From positions 186,001 to 250,000 of the forward strand of contig NZ_SUUH01000002.1 of assembly GCF_015062615.1 (NCBI RefSeq): 64,000 nucleotides of DNA, read 5' to 3'. This document shows positions 35,590 through 44,522 of the stretch, piece after piece (the stretch's first letter is position 1; each line of letters starts with the position of its first letter). The position numbers were made by a program, and so were the translations under genes. The notes under the pieces are model-generated. The model ran no database searches and was not told where the DNA came from. It saw nothing but the letters and a program-made list of their open reading frames with translations. The DNA is from Denitrobacterium detoxificans (lineage in GTDB: Bacteria > Actinomycetota > Coriobacteriia > Coriobacteriales > Eggerthellaceae).

Positions 35590-36975
35590 ATGGCGCGCGA
35601 TAGGAAAAACTCTTCTTTGCCTGCATCCCAGGCCGGCAGTGCACGACGTTCTTCGTCGGTGCTGTTCGGCGGTTCGCGTGATGTTGTCATTCCGCGCGTG
35701 GTCCTGGTTGCCTCGGTCATCGTGCTGACGGTATTCGGCCTGATCATGGTCTTCTCGTCTTCCACGATTGAAGCCATAAACGAGGACGCCAGCGTCACCA
35801 GCTATCTGTTCAAGCAACTGGGCATCGTTCTGTTCAGCTTGGTGATGTGCGCGGCTATGTCGATTTTCATTCCGTATTACCGCTGGCGCGGACGCCTGCT
35901 CGATGCCTTCATGCTTGGCACCATCATCTTGCTCTTGCTCACGGCCCTCATTGGCACGGTGGGGCTGGGTGCACAGCGTTGGCTTTCCCTTGGCCCCATC
36001 AGCTTCCAGCCGTCGGAATTCGCCAAGGTTGCCTTCCTGGCCATGGCGGCTCGCGTGTACGCCGAACTCGTTGAGGGTGAAATAGACCTGGGCCAGGCGC
36101 TCATTCGCGCTGGCTTGCTCGTGGTCCTGCCCTTGGGGCTTCTGTTCGTTACGCAGTCCGACCTTGGTACCACCATGATCTGCTTGGTCGGTATCGTCGC
36201 CGTTTTGTGGCTGGGCGAGGTGCCGATTCGCTACTTCGTGGTTTTCCTCATCCTCATTGCGCTCGTTGCCATTTTCGGCATCGCCTCGGCGGCCTATCGC
36301 TCCAGCCGCTTTGCGTTCCTGGACCCGTGGGCCGACCCGTACGGATCTGGCTACCAGCTCATTCGCGCGTTCTATGCGTTTGGCGAAGGCGGCTTGTTCG
36401 GCGTGGGCTTGGGCAATTCCGCGGAAAAGTACCTGTATTTGCCTGAAGCCGAGACCGACTTCATTTTCGCCATCATTGGCGAGGAGTTTGGCTTGGTGGG
36501 TGCCGTGGTCATCGTGGCGCTGTTCATTTGCGTGCTGTGGGCGGGCCTGCGCATTGCACGTAATGCCCCCGATTTGTTCGGCACCATGATTGCCGGCGGT
36601 TGTACCATCATGCTCGTATTCCAGGCGTTCCTGAATATTGGCTGCGTCATCGGCCTTCTGCCCACTACGGGCAAGCCGTTGCCGTTCATTTCCTCGGGTG
36701 GCTCGTCCATGATTGGCTCGTATCTGCTTGTGGGCATGATTCTTTCCGTATCGTTCGCGTCGGGCAGCGAATCGGGGCTGTACCAGAAGCGTCGCGAGAA
36801 CCTGCGCGTTGTGCGCGCGGAATCCCCGACGTCTTCGTCGCGTGGCACGTCTTCCCGCTCCTCGCAGCGTCCCCGCCGTTCTTCCGAACGTCCGCGTTCC
36901 TCATCGACAAGGCCGCGCAATACGAGTAGCTCGCGCTCCTCACGTTCAACGCAGCGGTCCCGTAGAAGGAGATAG
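35590..36975 (+). CDS. ftsW: Septal peptidoglycan glycosyltransferase FtsW (SEDS family)
   Basis: A 461-residue SEDS protein with ten membrane helices that polymerises lipid II with FtsI. It shows LGAQRWLSLGPISFQPSEFAK with the family Ser/Glu, LQPSDLGTT-like TQSDLGTTM, the catalytic-loop segment PEAETDFIFAIIGEEFG and PTTGKPLPFISSGGSS. The last 60 or so residues form a cytoplasmic tail made almost only of Ser, Arg, Pro and Thr. It follows murD after 7 bases. Confidence 0.95.
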   Translation: MARDRKNSSLPASQAGSARRSSSVLFGGSRDVVIPRVVLVASVIVLTVFGLIMVFSSSTIEAINEDASVTSYLFKQLGIVLFSLVMCAAMSIFIPYYRWRGRLLDAFMLGTIILLLLTALIGTVGLGAQRWLSLGPISFQPSEFAKVAFLAMAARVYAELVEGEIDLGQALIRAGLLVVLPLGLLFVTQSDLGTTMICLVGIVAVLWLGEVPIRYFVVFLILIALVAIFGIASAAYRSSRFAFLDPWADPYGSGYQLIRAFYAFGEGGLFGVGLGNSAEKYLYLPEAETDFIFAIIGEEFGLVGAVVIVALFICVLWAGLRIARNAPDLFGTMIAGGCTIMLVFQAFLNIGCVIGLLPTTGKPLPFISSGGSSMIGSYLLVGMILSVSFASGSESGLYQKRRENLRVVRAESPTSSSRGTSSRSSQRPRRSSERPRSSSTRPRNTSSSRSSRSTQRSRRRR

Positions 36976-36978
36976 ACA

Positions 36979-38073
36979 ATGAACATCGTCGTTTCCGGCG
37001 GTGGTACCGCCGGCCATATCAATCCCGCGCTTGCCCTCGCCGACGAGCTGCAGCGTCGTGGCCATACCGTGTATTTCGCGGGTACGCCCCAAGGCGTGGA
37101 GTCCCGCTTGGTTCCCCAGGCTGGTATTCCGTTCACGGCGTTTCCCGCCACGGGGTTCAACCGCAACCATCCTGCCACCATCGTGAAGGCCCTGCGCCTC
37201 ATGAATTCCTCCACGAAGAAGGCTCGCGCTTGGTTTACCGAGGTGAAGCCCGATTGCGTGGTGTGCTTTGGCGGCTACGTGTGCATTCCCGTGGGCCGTG
37301 CTGCAGAGCAGCTAGGCATTCCCGTGGTAGTGCACGAGCAGAACTCCATCATGGGCCTGGCGAATAAGTACCTGTCGAAGAAGGCCGCAGCCGTGGCGCT
37401 TACGTACCGCGTTGCCGGCAATGCGGTAGGGGACGCTTCCAAGCTCGTGGTTACGGGCAATCCTGTGCGCTCGTCGGTGTTCGAAGCCACGCGCGAAGCG
37501 GGTCGTGCGTATGCGGGCGTGCCCGAGGACGCCCTTATGCTCGTGGTATTCGGCGGAAGCCTGGGTGCGCGCCATATCAATACGGCGCTCTGTCAGCAGG
37601 CTCGCGAACTGCTGAAGCGCCCCAATCTCTACGTGCGTCACATTACGGGTCCGAAGGAATACGACACCGTGTGCGAACAGCTCGATATTCCCGAAGAGCT
37701 GAAGTCGCGCTGGACGGTTGTGGGCTACGAGGATCACATGGGCGACGTGCTTGCTGCATGCGACTGCGTGGTCTCCCGTTCGGGTGCTACGTCGCTGGCC
37801 GAGATTTCCGCGTTGGGCATTCCCGCGCTGCTCGTTCCGTTCCCTTATGCCACGGCCGACCACCAGACCACTAACGCGCGCGAGTACGTCGACGCTGGTG
37901 CGGCGTATATGATCGCCGACGACCAGGTGGAGTCTTCTGAATTTGCCGTGTTGCTGGCGAAACTCGTCGACGACGCGTCGGTGCGCGAGGGCATGCATGC
38001 GGCGGCTGCTGCGTTTCAGACGACTGAGGCGGCAGGCAAATTGGCAGATGTTGTGATAGGCGCTACACGCTAG
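36979..38073 (+). CDS. murG: UDP-GlcNAc--MurNAc-pentapeptide-PP-undecaprenol GlcNAc transferase MurG
   Basis: A 364-residue GT28 enzyme that makes lipid II on the inner membrane face. The N-terminal glycine loop SGGGTAGHINPALALA, the second G-loop VFGGSLGARHIN and the donor-binding SRSGATSLAEISALGIPALLVPFPYATADHQT are canonical. The start is 3 bases after ftsW. Confidence 0.97.
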   Translation: MNIVVSGGGTAGHINPALALADELQRRGHTVYFAGTPQGVESRLVPQAGIPFTAFPATGFNRNHPATIVKALRLMNSSTKKARAWFTEVKPDCVVCFGGYVCIPVGRAAEQLGIPVVVHEQNSIMGLANKYLSKKAAAVALTYRVAGNAVGDASKLVVTGNPVRSSVFEATREAGRAYAGVPEDALMLVVFGGSLGARHINTALCQQARELLKRPNLYVRHITGPKEYDTVCEQLDIPEELKSRWTVVGYEDHMGDVLAACDCVVSRSGATSLAEISALGIPALLVPFPYATADHQTTNAREYVDAGAAYMIADDQVESSEFAVLLAKLVDDASVREGMHAAAAAFQTTEAAGKLADVVIGATR

Positions 38074-38134
38074 ACGCAGCGGTCTAGAATAGGTGTTTCC
38101 AAAAGCAGAAGCGCGAAAGGTACATTGGGTCGTC

Positions 38135-39547
38135 ATGACGCAGAATCAAATCGAGAGAGTTCATTTCATTGGCGTCGGTGGCGTGGGCATGAGCGGCATC
38201 GCTCGCGTAGCCCATGACCAGGGCATGGTTGTTACGGGTTCCGATCTGAAGGAAAGCCGCTATACCAAGCAGCTCGAGGAAGCCGGTATCACGGTGTTCG
38301 TGGGCCAGGCGGCCGAAAACATTCCCACCGATCCGCTGCCCGATGTCGTCGTGGTTTCCACGGCTATCATGGAGAACAATCCCGAACTGGTTGAAGCCAA
38401 GCGCCTGGGCATTCCCGTCGTGCATCGTGCTCGCATGCTCGCTGCGCTGGGCATGGGCAAGAAGACGCTTGCCGTTGCCGGCACGCATGGCAAGACCACT
38501 ACGTCTTCCATGGTCGCTTCCATCCTCGATGGCATGGGCGCCGACCCCACGTTCCTCATTGGCGGCATCGTGCGCGCCTACCAGACCAACGCCCATTCCG
38601 GCTCGGGTAAGTACTACGTGGTAGAGGCCGACGAAAGCGACAAGAGCTTCACGTATCTCGATCCGCTGGGCGTGCTCGTGACGAACGTGGAAGCCGACCA
38701 TCTGGATCACTATTCCGACCTGAACGAGATCTACGCGAAGTTTGCCGAGTTTATGGCATCCGTTCCCGAAGAGGGCGTTGTCGTGGTGTGCGATGAGGAG
38801 CACAAGCTCGTAGAGCTGGCCCGTGGCACGGGGCGTCGCGTAATCACCTACGGCCAGACGAAGTCCGCCGACGTGAAGATCCTCTCGTGGGGCGCTTCGG
38901 GCGTGGGCAGCATCTTCGTGCTGCAGATGCCCGACGGCACCACCGTGCAGGGCCGCGTGAAGCAGAATCCTGGCCGTCATAACGTGTTGAATGCCGCGGG
39001 TGCTTTGTCCCTTCTGTGGGGCGTGGGCGAGGACGTGCAGGCTGCGGCCGACGCCCTGGCCGAGTTCGCGGGCGTGCGTCGTCGCTTCGACTTGGTAGGC
39101 GAGGCAAATGGCGTTACCATCGTCGACGACTACGCGCATCATCCCACGGAAATCGCTGCCACCATCTCGGCGGCTCGCAAGCTCGATTTCAATGCGGTGC
39201 ACGTGCTGTTCCAGCCGCATCGCTATTCCCGTCTTCCCCTGTTCACCGAAGTGCTGCGTTCCGATTTCGCGCATGCCTTCGATCAGGCCGATTCCGTCAC
39301 GTTCATGGACGTGTACGCTGCGGGCGAGGTGCCCGTGCCTGGCGTGAACGGCAAGACGTTCATGGACGTGCTGGAAGATTCCAGCGACCATCCTTCGCTT
39401 ACGTACATTCACCATCGCCTCGATGTCGTTCCTTCGCTCGTTGAACGCGTGAAGCCCGGCGACCTGGTTATCACCATGGGTGCGGGCGATGTTACTGCTA
39501 TGGGCCCCAGCTTGCTTGCGGCCCTGCAGGACAAGGCGAACGCATAG
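38135..39547 (+). CDS. murC: UDP-MurNAc--L-alanine ligase MurC
   Basis: A 470-residue Mur ligase that starts the stem peptide. It shows HFIGVGGVGMSGIARVAHDQG, P-loop AGTHGKTTTSSMVAS, DESDKSF and VDDYAHHPTEI. Homology begins just after ATG 38135; the earlier in-frame start at 38093 would lack support. The gap to murG is 61 bases, the largest in this part of the cluster. Confidence 0.96.
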   Translation: MTQNQIERVHFIGVGGVGMSGIARVAHDQGMVVTGSDLKESRYTKQLEEAGITVFVGQAAENIPTDPLPDVVVVSTAIMENNPELVEAKRLGIPVVHRARMLAALGMGKKTLAVAGTHGKTTTSSMVASILDGMGADPTFLIGGIVRAYQTNAHSGSGKYYVVEADESDKSFTYLDPLGVLVTNVEADHLDHYSDLNEIYAKFAEFMASVPEEGVVVVCDEEHKLVELARGTGRRVITYGQTKSADVKILSWGASGVGSIFVLQMPDGTTVQGRVKQNPGRHNVLNAAGALSLLWGVGEDVQAAADALAEFAGVRRRFDLVGEANGVTIVDDYAHHPTEIAATISAARKLDFNAVHVLFQPHRYSRLPLFTEVLRSDFAHAFDQADSVTFMDVYAAGEVPVPGVNGKTFMDVLEDSSDHPSLTYIHHRLDVVPSLVERVKPGDLVITMGAGDVTAMGPSLLAALQDKANA

Positions 39548-39551
39548 GTTT

Positions 39552-40469
39552 ATGACGCCCTCGCAGATAGGCGCGTTGCGCCAGCTTAGCCTGACCCCCA
39601 AAAGCGAGCTCCGTTTCGACGAGCGCCTGGCGCGCCGTACCACGTTGCGCGTGGGCGGCCCTGCCGCATGCTGGGCCCAGGTGGCTACGTTCGGCGATTT
39701 GAAGCGCGTGCTTGGGGTGTGTTCGGAAGCGGGCATTCCCTGGACGGTTATTGGCGGTGGAAGCAATCTGCTCGTTTCCGACCAGGGCTTTCCTGGTGTG
39801 GTCGTGCATTTGTGCGGCGAATTTCGCACGTGGAATTACGACGAGGAGTCGCTTCACTTCACGGTGGGCGCGGCCGTTTCGCTTTCGCGCATCGTGCAGG
39901 AGGCATTTCGTCGTGGCCTTTCCGGCATGGAATTCGCCGTGGGTACGCCGGGCACGGTGGGCGGCGCCATTCGTATGAACGCGGGCACGAGCGAGCGGGG
40001 CATGAGCACGCGCGTCGTCTCGGTTACCACGTACGATCCCGACCGCGGGCTGAAGCGCTATGCGGCGAGCGACATTCGGTGGGGCTATCGCAGCACCTCG
40101 TTTTCGCCGCACGAGGTTATCCTCGAATGCGTTCTGTCCGTGAAGCCCGGGCAGGAAGCGTTCATCCGTGCGAAAATGGAAGGGTCGCTCGCGCGTCGCA
40201 AGCGCACGCAGCCGCTCGATTTCCCTTCGTGTGGTAGCGTGTTCCGCAACCCCAGCGGCCAGCATGCTGGCGCCCTCATCGAGGGCTGCGGTCTGTCGGG
40301 CACGCGCATCGGCGGGGCGCAGATTTCGGGTAAGCACGCCAACTTCATCGTGAACACCGGCGAGGCTTCCGCGCATGACGTAATTGAACTTATCCAGTTG
40401 GCACAGCATAAGGTGAAGCAGGAACATGGCATCGAACTCAAACCGGAGGTACGGTTCCTCGGATTCTAG
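39552..40469 (+). CDS. murB: UDP-N-acetylenolpyruvoylglucosamine reductase MurB
   Basis: A 305-residue FAD enzyme that reduces UDP-enolpyruvyl-GlcNAc to UDP-MurNAc. It shows TTLRVGGPAACWA, the FAD-binding IGGGSNLLVSDQGF, GTPGTVGGAIRMNAG, the catalytic Ser in CGSVFRNPSG and SGKHANFIVN. It is the short type II form. ATG 39552 is four bases after murC. Its end overlaps ftsQ by 44 bases. Confidence 0.96.
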   Translation: MTPSQIGALRQLSLTPKSELRFDERLARRTTLRVGGPAACWAQVATFGDLKRVLGVCSEAGIPWTVIGGGSNLLVSDQGFPGVVVHLCGEFRTWNYDEESLHFTVGAAVSLSRIVQEAFRRGLSGMEFAVGTPGTVGGAIRMNAGTSERGMSTRVVSVTTYDPDRGLKRYAASDIRWGYRSTSFSPHEVILECVLSVKPGQEAFIRAKMEGSLARRKRTQPLDFPSCGSVFRNPSGQHAGALIEGCGLSGTRIGGAQISGKHANFIVNTGEASAHDVIELIQLAQHKVKQEHGIELKPEVRFLGF

Positions 40470-41469
40470 GGCGCGCCGTCGCTCCTCGGCTTCGGGTTCC
40501 CGCCCTACTGCGCGTTCCGCTTCCAGCCGAACGCGCGCCCCTCAGCGCAGTGCGGGTTCGCGTGCCGCGTACCGTCCTTCGAACATTTCACGTACTTCCA
40601 CGCGTCGCCCTTTGCAGCGCGTGTCGTCGGTTTCCATTGGCGAATTGAACCGAGCCTCCTCGGCGGGGCGCAGGGGCTCTTCTCCTGTCGTTTCCTCGGG
40701 CGGCATTCGTCGCATCGTCATCGTGTTCGTGCTGTTGGTTCTATTGGCCATTGCGGGCACGGTCGTGTACTGGTCGAGCCTGTTCACCGTTTCGCAGGTG
40801 ACCGTTTCCGGTTGCACTCACCTTACGGCAAGCGAAATGACCGAGTTGGCGCAGGTTCCCTCGGGCACCACGCTCTTGCGCGTCGATGCGGGCGCCATCG
40901 AGAAGCGCCTGGAATCCGACGCATGGGTGGAAGATGCCGCTGTGAATCGCATCTTCCCCGATACGCTCGAGCTCGTCATCACTGAACGCAGCATTGCCGC
41001 GGTCGTCACGATCACCTCCGTTTCCGATCAGCAATCTGAAGATTGGGCTATCGCGTCCGATGGCACGTGGCTCATGAAGATTCCCGAGCAGGGGAGTGCC
41101 GAAGCGGCCAACATCAGCCAGCAGATCTACGAGGACGCCGAAAGCGTGCTGCATATCACCGACGTGCCGTATGGCGTAAACCCGCAGGTAGGCTCCGTGT
41201 GCACCGATGAGAGCGTGCTCAACGCCCTTACCATCGTGTCGTCGCTTTCCACCGAGCTCGCCGATTCCGTGACCACGGTGTCGGCCACCGACTCGGCTAA
41301 TACCGTGCTCACGCTCAGCAATGGCGTGCAGATTGCCTTTGGCGAGGCCGAGAACATCCGCGACAAGGAACGCGTGTGCCTGGAGCTCATGGAGCAGCAT
41401 CCCGATGCTATCTCGTACATCAACGTGCGCGTCGTTACCAGCCCCACGTACCGAGCGCTTTCCTCGTAG
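40426..41469 (+). CDS. ftsQ: Cell division protein FtsQ/DivIB
   Basis: A 347-residue bitopic protein that links early and late division proteins. Residues 1-70 are a long cytoplasmic tail rich in Ser and Arg. A membrane helix spans about 96-115 (IVIVFVLLVLLAIAGTVVYW). A POTRA domain follows (FTVSQVTVSGCTHLTASEM), then a beta domain with VNRIFPDTLELVITERS. It starts inside murB (44-base overlap, CAGGAAC before ATG), so it is translationally coupled. No ftsA lies between ftsQ and ftsZ, as usual in actinobacteria. Confidence 0.9.
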   Translation: MASNSNRRYGSSDSRARRRSSASGSRPTARSASSRTRAPQRSAGSRAAYRPSNISRTSTRRPLQRVSSVSIGELNRASSAGRRGSSPVVSSGGIRRIVIVFVLLVLLAIAGTVVYWSSLFTVSQVTVSGCTHLTASEMTELAQVPSGTTLLRVDAGAIEKRLESDAWVEDAAVNRIFPDTLELVITERSIAAVVTITSVSDQQSEDWAIASDGTWLMKIPEQGSAEAANISQQIYEDAESVLHITDVPYGVNPQVGSVCTDESVLNALTIVSSLSTELADSVTTVSATDSANTVLTLSNGVQIAFGEAENIRDKERVCLELMEQHPDAISYINVRVVTSPTYRALSS

Positions 41470-41602
41470 GGCCTTCGCGCAGGTAGGCATTGTGCTGCTT
41501 TCGCGGGGCGTTGCGGGGCCCGGAATTGCTTCAAGCGCGGTCCGCTTTCTCCATAATTGTGGACGGCGAACGCAATTAATAGCGTGAGCAGCCCCTAAGC
41601 AT

Positions 41603-41630
41603 TTGCAAACGACTATTCATCGTGTACAAT
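41603..41630 (+). promoter_or_regulatory. Promoter for ftsZ
   Basis: TTGCAA (41603-41608) and TACAAT (41625-41630) are 16 bases apart, about 87 bases before the ftsZ ATG. The gap 41470-41716 holds no gene, so ftsZ probably has its own transcript besides read-through. Confidence 0.65.
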
Positions 41631-41716
41631 TCCCGTAGTGTGCATGTTTTTGCACGCAGATACACCCAAGGATTTGAAAAACGCAGCAGAGCAAACGCAG
41701 CACTGTGGAGGAAAAT

Positions 41717-42838
41717 ATGCCGAATATCAAAGGACCTGACAACCTGGCGGTCATTAAAGTCGTAGGTGTCGGCGGTGGCGGCACGAACGCCGTAAACCGT
41801 ATGGTGGAAGCCGGAATCAAGGGTGTTGAATTCATTGCAATCAATACCGACCATCAGGCTCTTCTCATGTCGGATGCCGACAAGACGATTCACATCGGCG
41901 AAGAGCTCACTCGTGGGCTCGGCGCGGGTGCGAACCCGGAAGTCGGTGCTCAGGCGGCCGAGGAAAGCCGCACTGAAATCCGCGATGCACTGGCTGAAGC
42001 CGACATGGTCTTCGTTACCGCTGGCGAAGGTGGTGGCACCGGTACGGGTGCTGCTCCCGTAGTTGCCGAAATTGCCCGCGAGGAAATCGGCGCTCTTACC
42101 GTTGGCATTGTCACCAAGCCGTTCAGCTTCGAAGGTCGCCTTCGTCGCAATCAGGCCGAGCAGGGCATCGATTTGCTCTCTCAGAAGGTCGACACCCTCA
42201 TCGTCATCCCGAACGACCGTCTTCTCGAGGTGGTCGACAAGAAGACCAGCATGCTCGAGGCGTTCCGCATCGCCGACGATACCCTGCGTCAGGGCATCCA
42301 GGGCGTAACCGACCTCATCACCATTCCTGGTCTTATCAACCTCGACTTCGCCGATATCCGCACGGTCATGAAGGACGCTGGCACCGCCATGATGGGCATT
42401 GGCATCTGCTCTGGTGAAAATCGCGCGCTCGACGCCGCCCAGCAGGCCACGAACTCCAAGCTCCTGGAAGCCGGCATCGCCGGTGCTTCCCGCGTGCTGT
42501 TCTCTATCGCCGGTGGTCCCGACCTCACGCTTTCCGAGGTCGACGAAGCCGCTCGCGTGGTGGAAGGTTGCGCCGACGAAAGCGCCAACATCATCTACGG
42601 CCAGATCGTCGACGATTCCCTGGAAGATCAGGTTCGCATTACGGTCATCGCCACGGGCTTCAAGATGGAAGCTGCTCAGGCGGCCATGAACTACCAGCGC
42701 GACCTGTTCGCCAGCACCGCGAATGCCGTTGCAGAAGCGGCGCCCAGCCAGCCGGCGTACTCGTCTCCTTCGGGTAACGGCAACGGTCGTTTCTCCGACG
42801 AGGATTACATCCCCGATTTCCTGAAACGTCAGCGCTAA
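41717..42838 (+). CDS. ftsZ: Cell division protein FtsZ
   Basis: A 373-residue tubulin-like GTPase that forms the Z-ring. The tubulin signature GGGTGTG is at about residues 106-112 and the T7-loop segment NLDFADIRTVM near 210. The C-terminal peptide EDYIPDFLKRQR, which binds SepF and other partners, is intact after a short linker. ATG 41717 follows GGAGGAAA; the in-frame GTG at 41705 is part of that site. Confidence 0.98.
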   Translation: MPNIKGPDNLAVIKVVGVGGGGTNAVNRMVEAGIKGVEFIAINTDHQALLMSDADKTIHIGEELTRGLGAGANPEVGAQAAEESRTEIRDALAEADMVFVTAGEGGGTGTGAAPVVAEIAREEIGALTVGIVTKPFSFEGRLRRNQAEQGIDLLSQKVDTLIVIPNDRLLEVVDKKTSMLEAFRIADDTLRQGIQGVTDLITIPGLINLDFADIRTVMKDAGTAMMGIGICSGENRALDAAQQATNSKLLEAGIAGASRVLFSIAGGPDLTLSEVDEAARVVEGCADESANIIYGQIVDDSLEDQVRITVIATGFKMEAAQAAMNYQRDLFASTANAVAEAAPSQPAYSSPSGNGNGRFSDEDYIPDFLKRQR

Positions 42839-42853
42839 CGTAAAGAAGCACTC

Positions 42854-43696
42854 ATGAAAACGGCCCAAGGACTTCCGCTTCCAAGCTTGTCCCGGGGCCG
42901 TTTTCTGCGTTCCGATGCCTCTGCCTCCGAAGAGGCAATCTATGCGTATACCGACGAAGCGCTCTTCGAAGCTTCCGGTGTGCGCATCGCCTTCACCGAG
43001 CGTGCCGGTGGCTTTAGCGTCTCGCCGTTCGATTCGCTCAACCTGGGCGAATATGTCGACGACGATCCGGCGGTGGTGCAGGGGAACCGCAGAAAACTGC
43101 TCTCGGCGCTTGGCTTCCCGAACGCGCAGATCATTTCGCCCAAGCAGGTGCATGGCACCGATGTGGCTATTTGGCGCTACATGAACGAGACAAACCTTGT
43201 TCGTCAGACCGCTCAGCAGGGGGCCGACGCCCTGGTGGTGGAGGACGCCCAATGTGCGGCCCTGCTCGTCTTCGCCGATTGCATGCCCGTTATCCTCGTT
43301 GCGCCCAATGGCGCGTTTGCCGTGGCCCATGCAGGGTGGCGCGGCGCGTATGGGCATGTGGCCGTGCGTGCGTTGCTTGCGCTTTGCGAGTATTCCTGTT
43401 GCCAGCCTGGCGAATGCAATGCCTATATTGGCCCTTACATTCATGCCGAATGCTTCGAGGTAAGCAACGACCTCATGCAGCGTTTTTCCATTGCCTTCGG
43501 CGAGGATTGCGCGCCCGATGCGCGTCATGTCGACTTGGGTCGCGTGGTTTGCACTGACTTGCAGCATGCTGGCATTGTTCCCGAGCGCATCGCCGACGTG
43601 GACATTTGCACTGCCTGTAACACCAGCAAGTTCTATTCGTATCGCGCCCAGCAGGGCATTTGCGGAAGACATGGGGCCCTTGCTGTGAGACAATAG
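42854..43696 (+). CDS. pgeF: PgeF/YfiH family, multicopper-like purine nucleoside phosphorylase domain
   Basis: 280 residues of the laccase-domain (DUF152) family, whose members act on purine nucleosides or edit peptidoglycan precursors. The zinc-site residues are visible in QVHGTDV, FADCMPVIL and AVAHAGWRGAYG. A C-terminal segment CTACNTSKFYSYRAQQGICGRHGALA completes the fold. The first 45 or so residues before RIAFTERAGGFS are longer than usual and lie over a terminator-like hairpin, so the true start may be downstream. The position ftsZ-pgeF-yggS-sepF is conserved in actinobacteria. Confidence 0.88.
   Translation: MKTAQGLPLPSLSRGRFLRSDASASEEAIYAYTDEALFEASGVRIAFTERAGGFSVSPFDSLNLGEYVDDDPAVVQGNRRKLLSALGFPNAQIISPKQVHGTDVAIWRYMNETNLVRQTAQQGADALVVEDAQCAALLVFADCMPVILVAPNGAFAVAHAGWRGAYGHVAVRALLALCEYSCCQPGECNAYIGPYIHAECFEVSNDLMQRFSIAFGEDCAPDARHVDLGRVVCTDLQHAGIVPERIADVDICTACNTSKFYSYRAQQGICGRHGALAVRQ
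42857..42904 (+). terminator. Terminator-like hairpin after ftsZ, overlapping the pgeF start
   Basis: A 10-bp stem (AAAACGGCCC with GGGCCGTTTT) plus an inner GGAC/GTCC extension ends in TTTTC, 19 bases after the ftsZ stop. It starts at the third base after the pgeF ATG, so it could terminate ftsZ transcripts or attenuate pgeF. Confidence 0.55.
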
Positions 43697-43753
43697 CGTA
43701 AGTACGCTTTAAGCCGAAACGAACTACAAACGAGAAAGAAGGCTTACCGAGTA

Positions 43754-44443
43754 ATGACAATTTCCCAGCAGTATACGCGCGTTGCCGCTGAAGTGGCCCA
43801 GGCGTGCCGTGATTGCGGACGCGATCCTTTCCAGGTCACGCTCTTGGCAGTTTCCAAGACGGTGCAGGCTCCGCGTGTGCAGGAGGCCATCGATGCCGGG
43901 GCATGCGCCTTCGGCGAGAATCGCCCCGAGCAGCTTATGGAAAAGCATGCCGCGTATCCCAACCAGCAATGGCATTTCATTGGGAACCTGCAGTCGAGGC
44001 GCATTCATGACATCGTTCCCTGCGCCACGCTCATGCATTCGGTATACAAGGCCTCTCATCTCCCCAAGATCGATGCCGCTGCGCAGCAGGTGGGAAAGGT
44101 TCAGGATATCCTGCTTGAAGTGAACGTCTCGGGTGAGGAGAGCAAGGGTGGCATTGCCCCCACGCAGATTAACGAATTGCTTTCCGTGGCCGAGGGTCTG
44201 GCACATGTGCGCGTGCGTGGCCTTATGACCATGGCGCCCCGCGGCGACATGGAAATCGCCCGCGAAACGTTCGCTCATCTGCGGGAATTGGAACAGAAGA
44301 TCAACCGCGAATGGCGCGGTGCGCAGGGTTTGCCCTTGTCTGAACTTTCTATGGGCATGAGTGAAGACTGGCGTTGTGCCATTTCAGAGGGGTCTACTAT
44401 AGTACGTATTGGACGCGCTATCTTCAGTGAGGATTTCGCCTGA
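43754..44443 (+). CDS. yggS: Pyridoxal-phosphate homeostasis protein YggS
   Basis: A 229-residue alanine-racemase-like barrel that binds pyridoxal phosphate and maintains its supply. The cofactor lysine is in LLAVSKTV (Lys35). FGENRPEQL, WHFIGNLQSRR, VNVSGEESKGG, GLMTMAP and LSMGMSEDW are all family motifs. It precedes sepF, as in many Gram-positives. Confidence 0.95.
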   Translation: MTISQQYTRVAAEVAQACRDCGRDPFQVTLLAVSKTVQAPRVQEAIDAGACAFGENRPEQLMEKHAAYPNQQWHFIGNLQSRRIHDIVPCATLMHSVYKASHLPKIDAAAQQVGKVQDILLEVNVSGEESKGGIAPTQINELLSVAEGLAHVRVRGLMTMAPRGDMEIARETFAHLRELEQKINREWRGAQGLPLSELSMGMSEDWRCAISEGSTIVRIGRAIFSEDFA

Positions 44444-44522
44444 GAAGGGGTAAGTTAGTCCGCCACGGCGGAATTTGTTGGAGAATCGCGCATATCGCGC
44501 ATTCGGATAGGATGGAGCAGCC

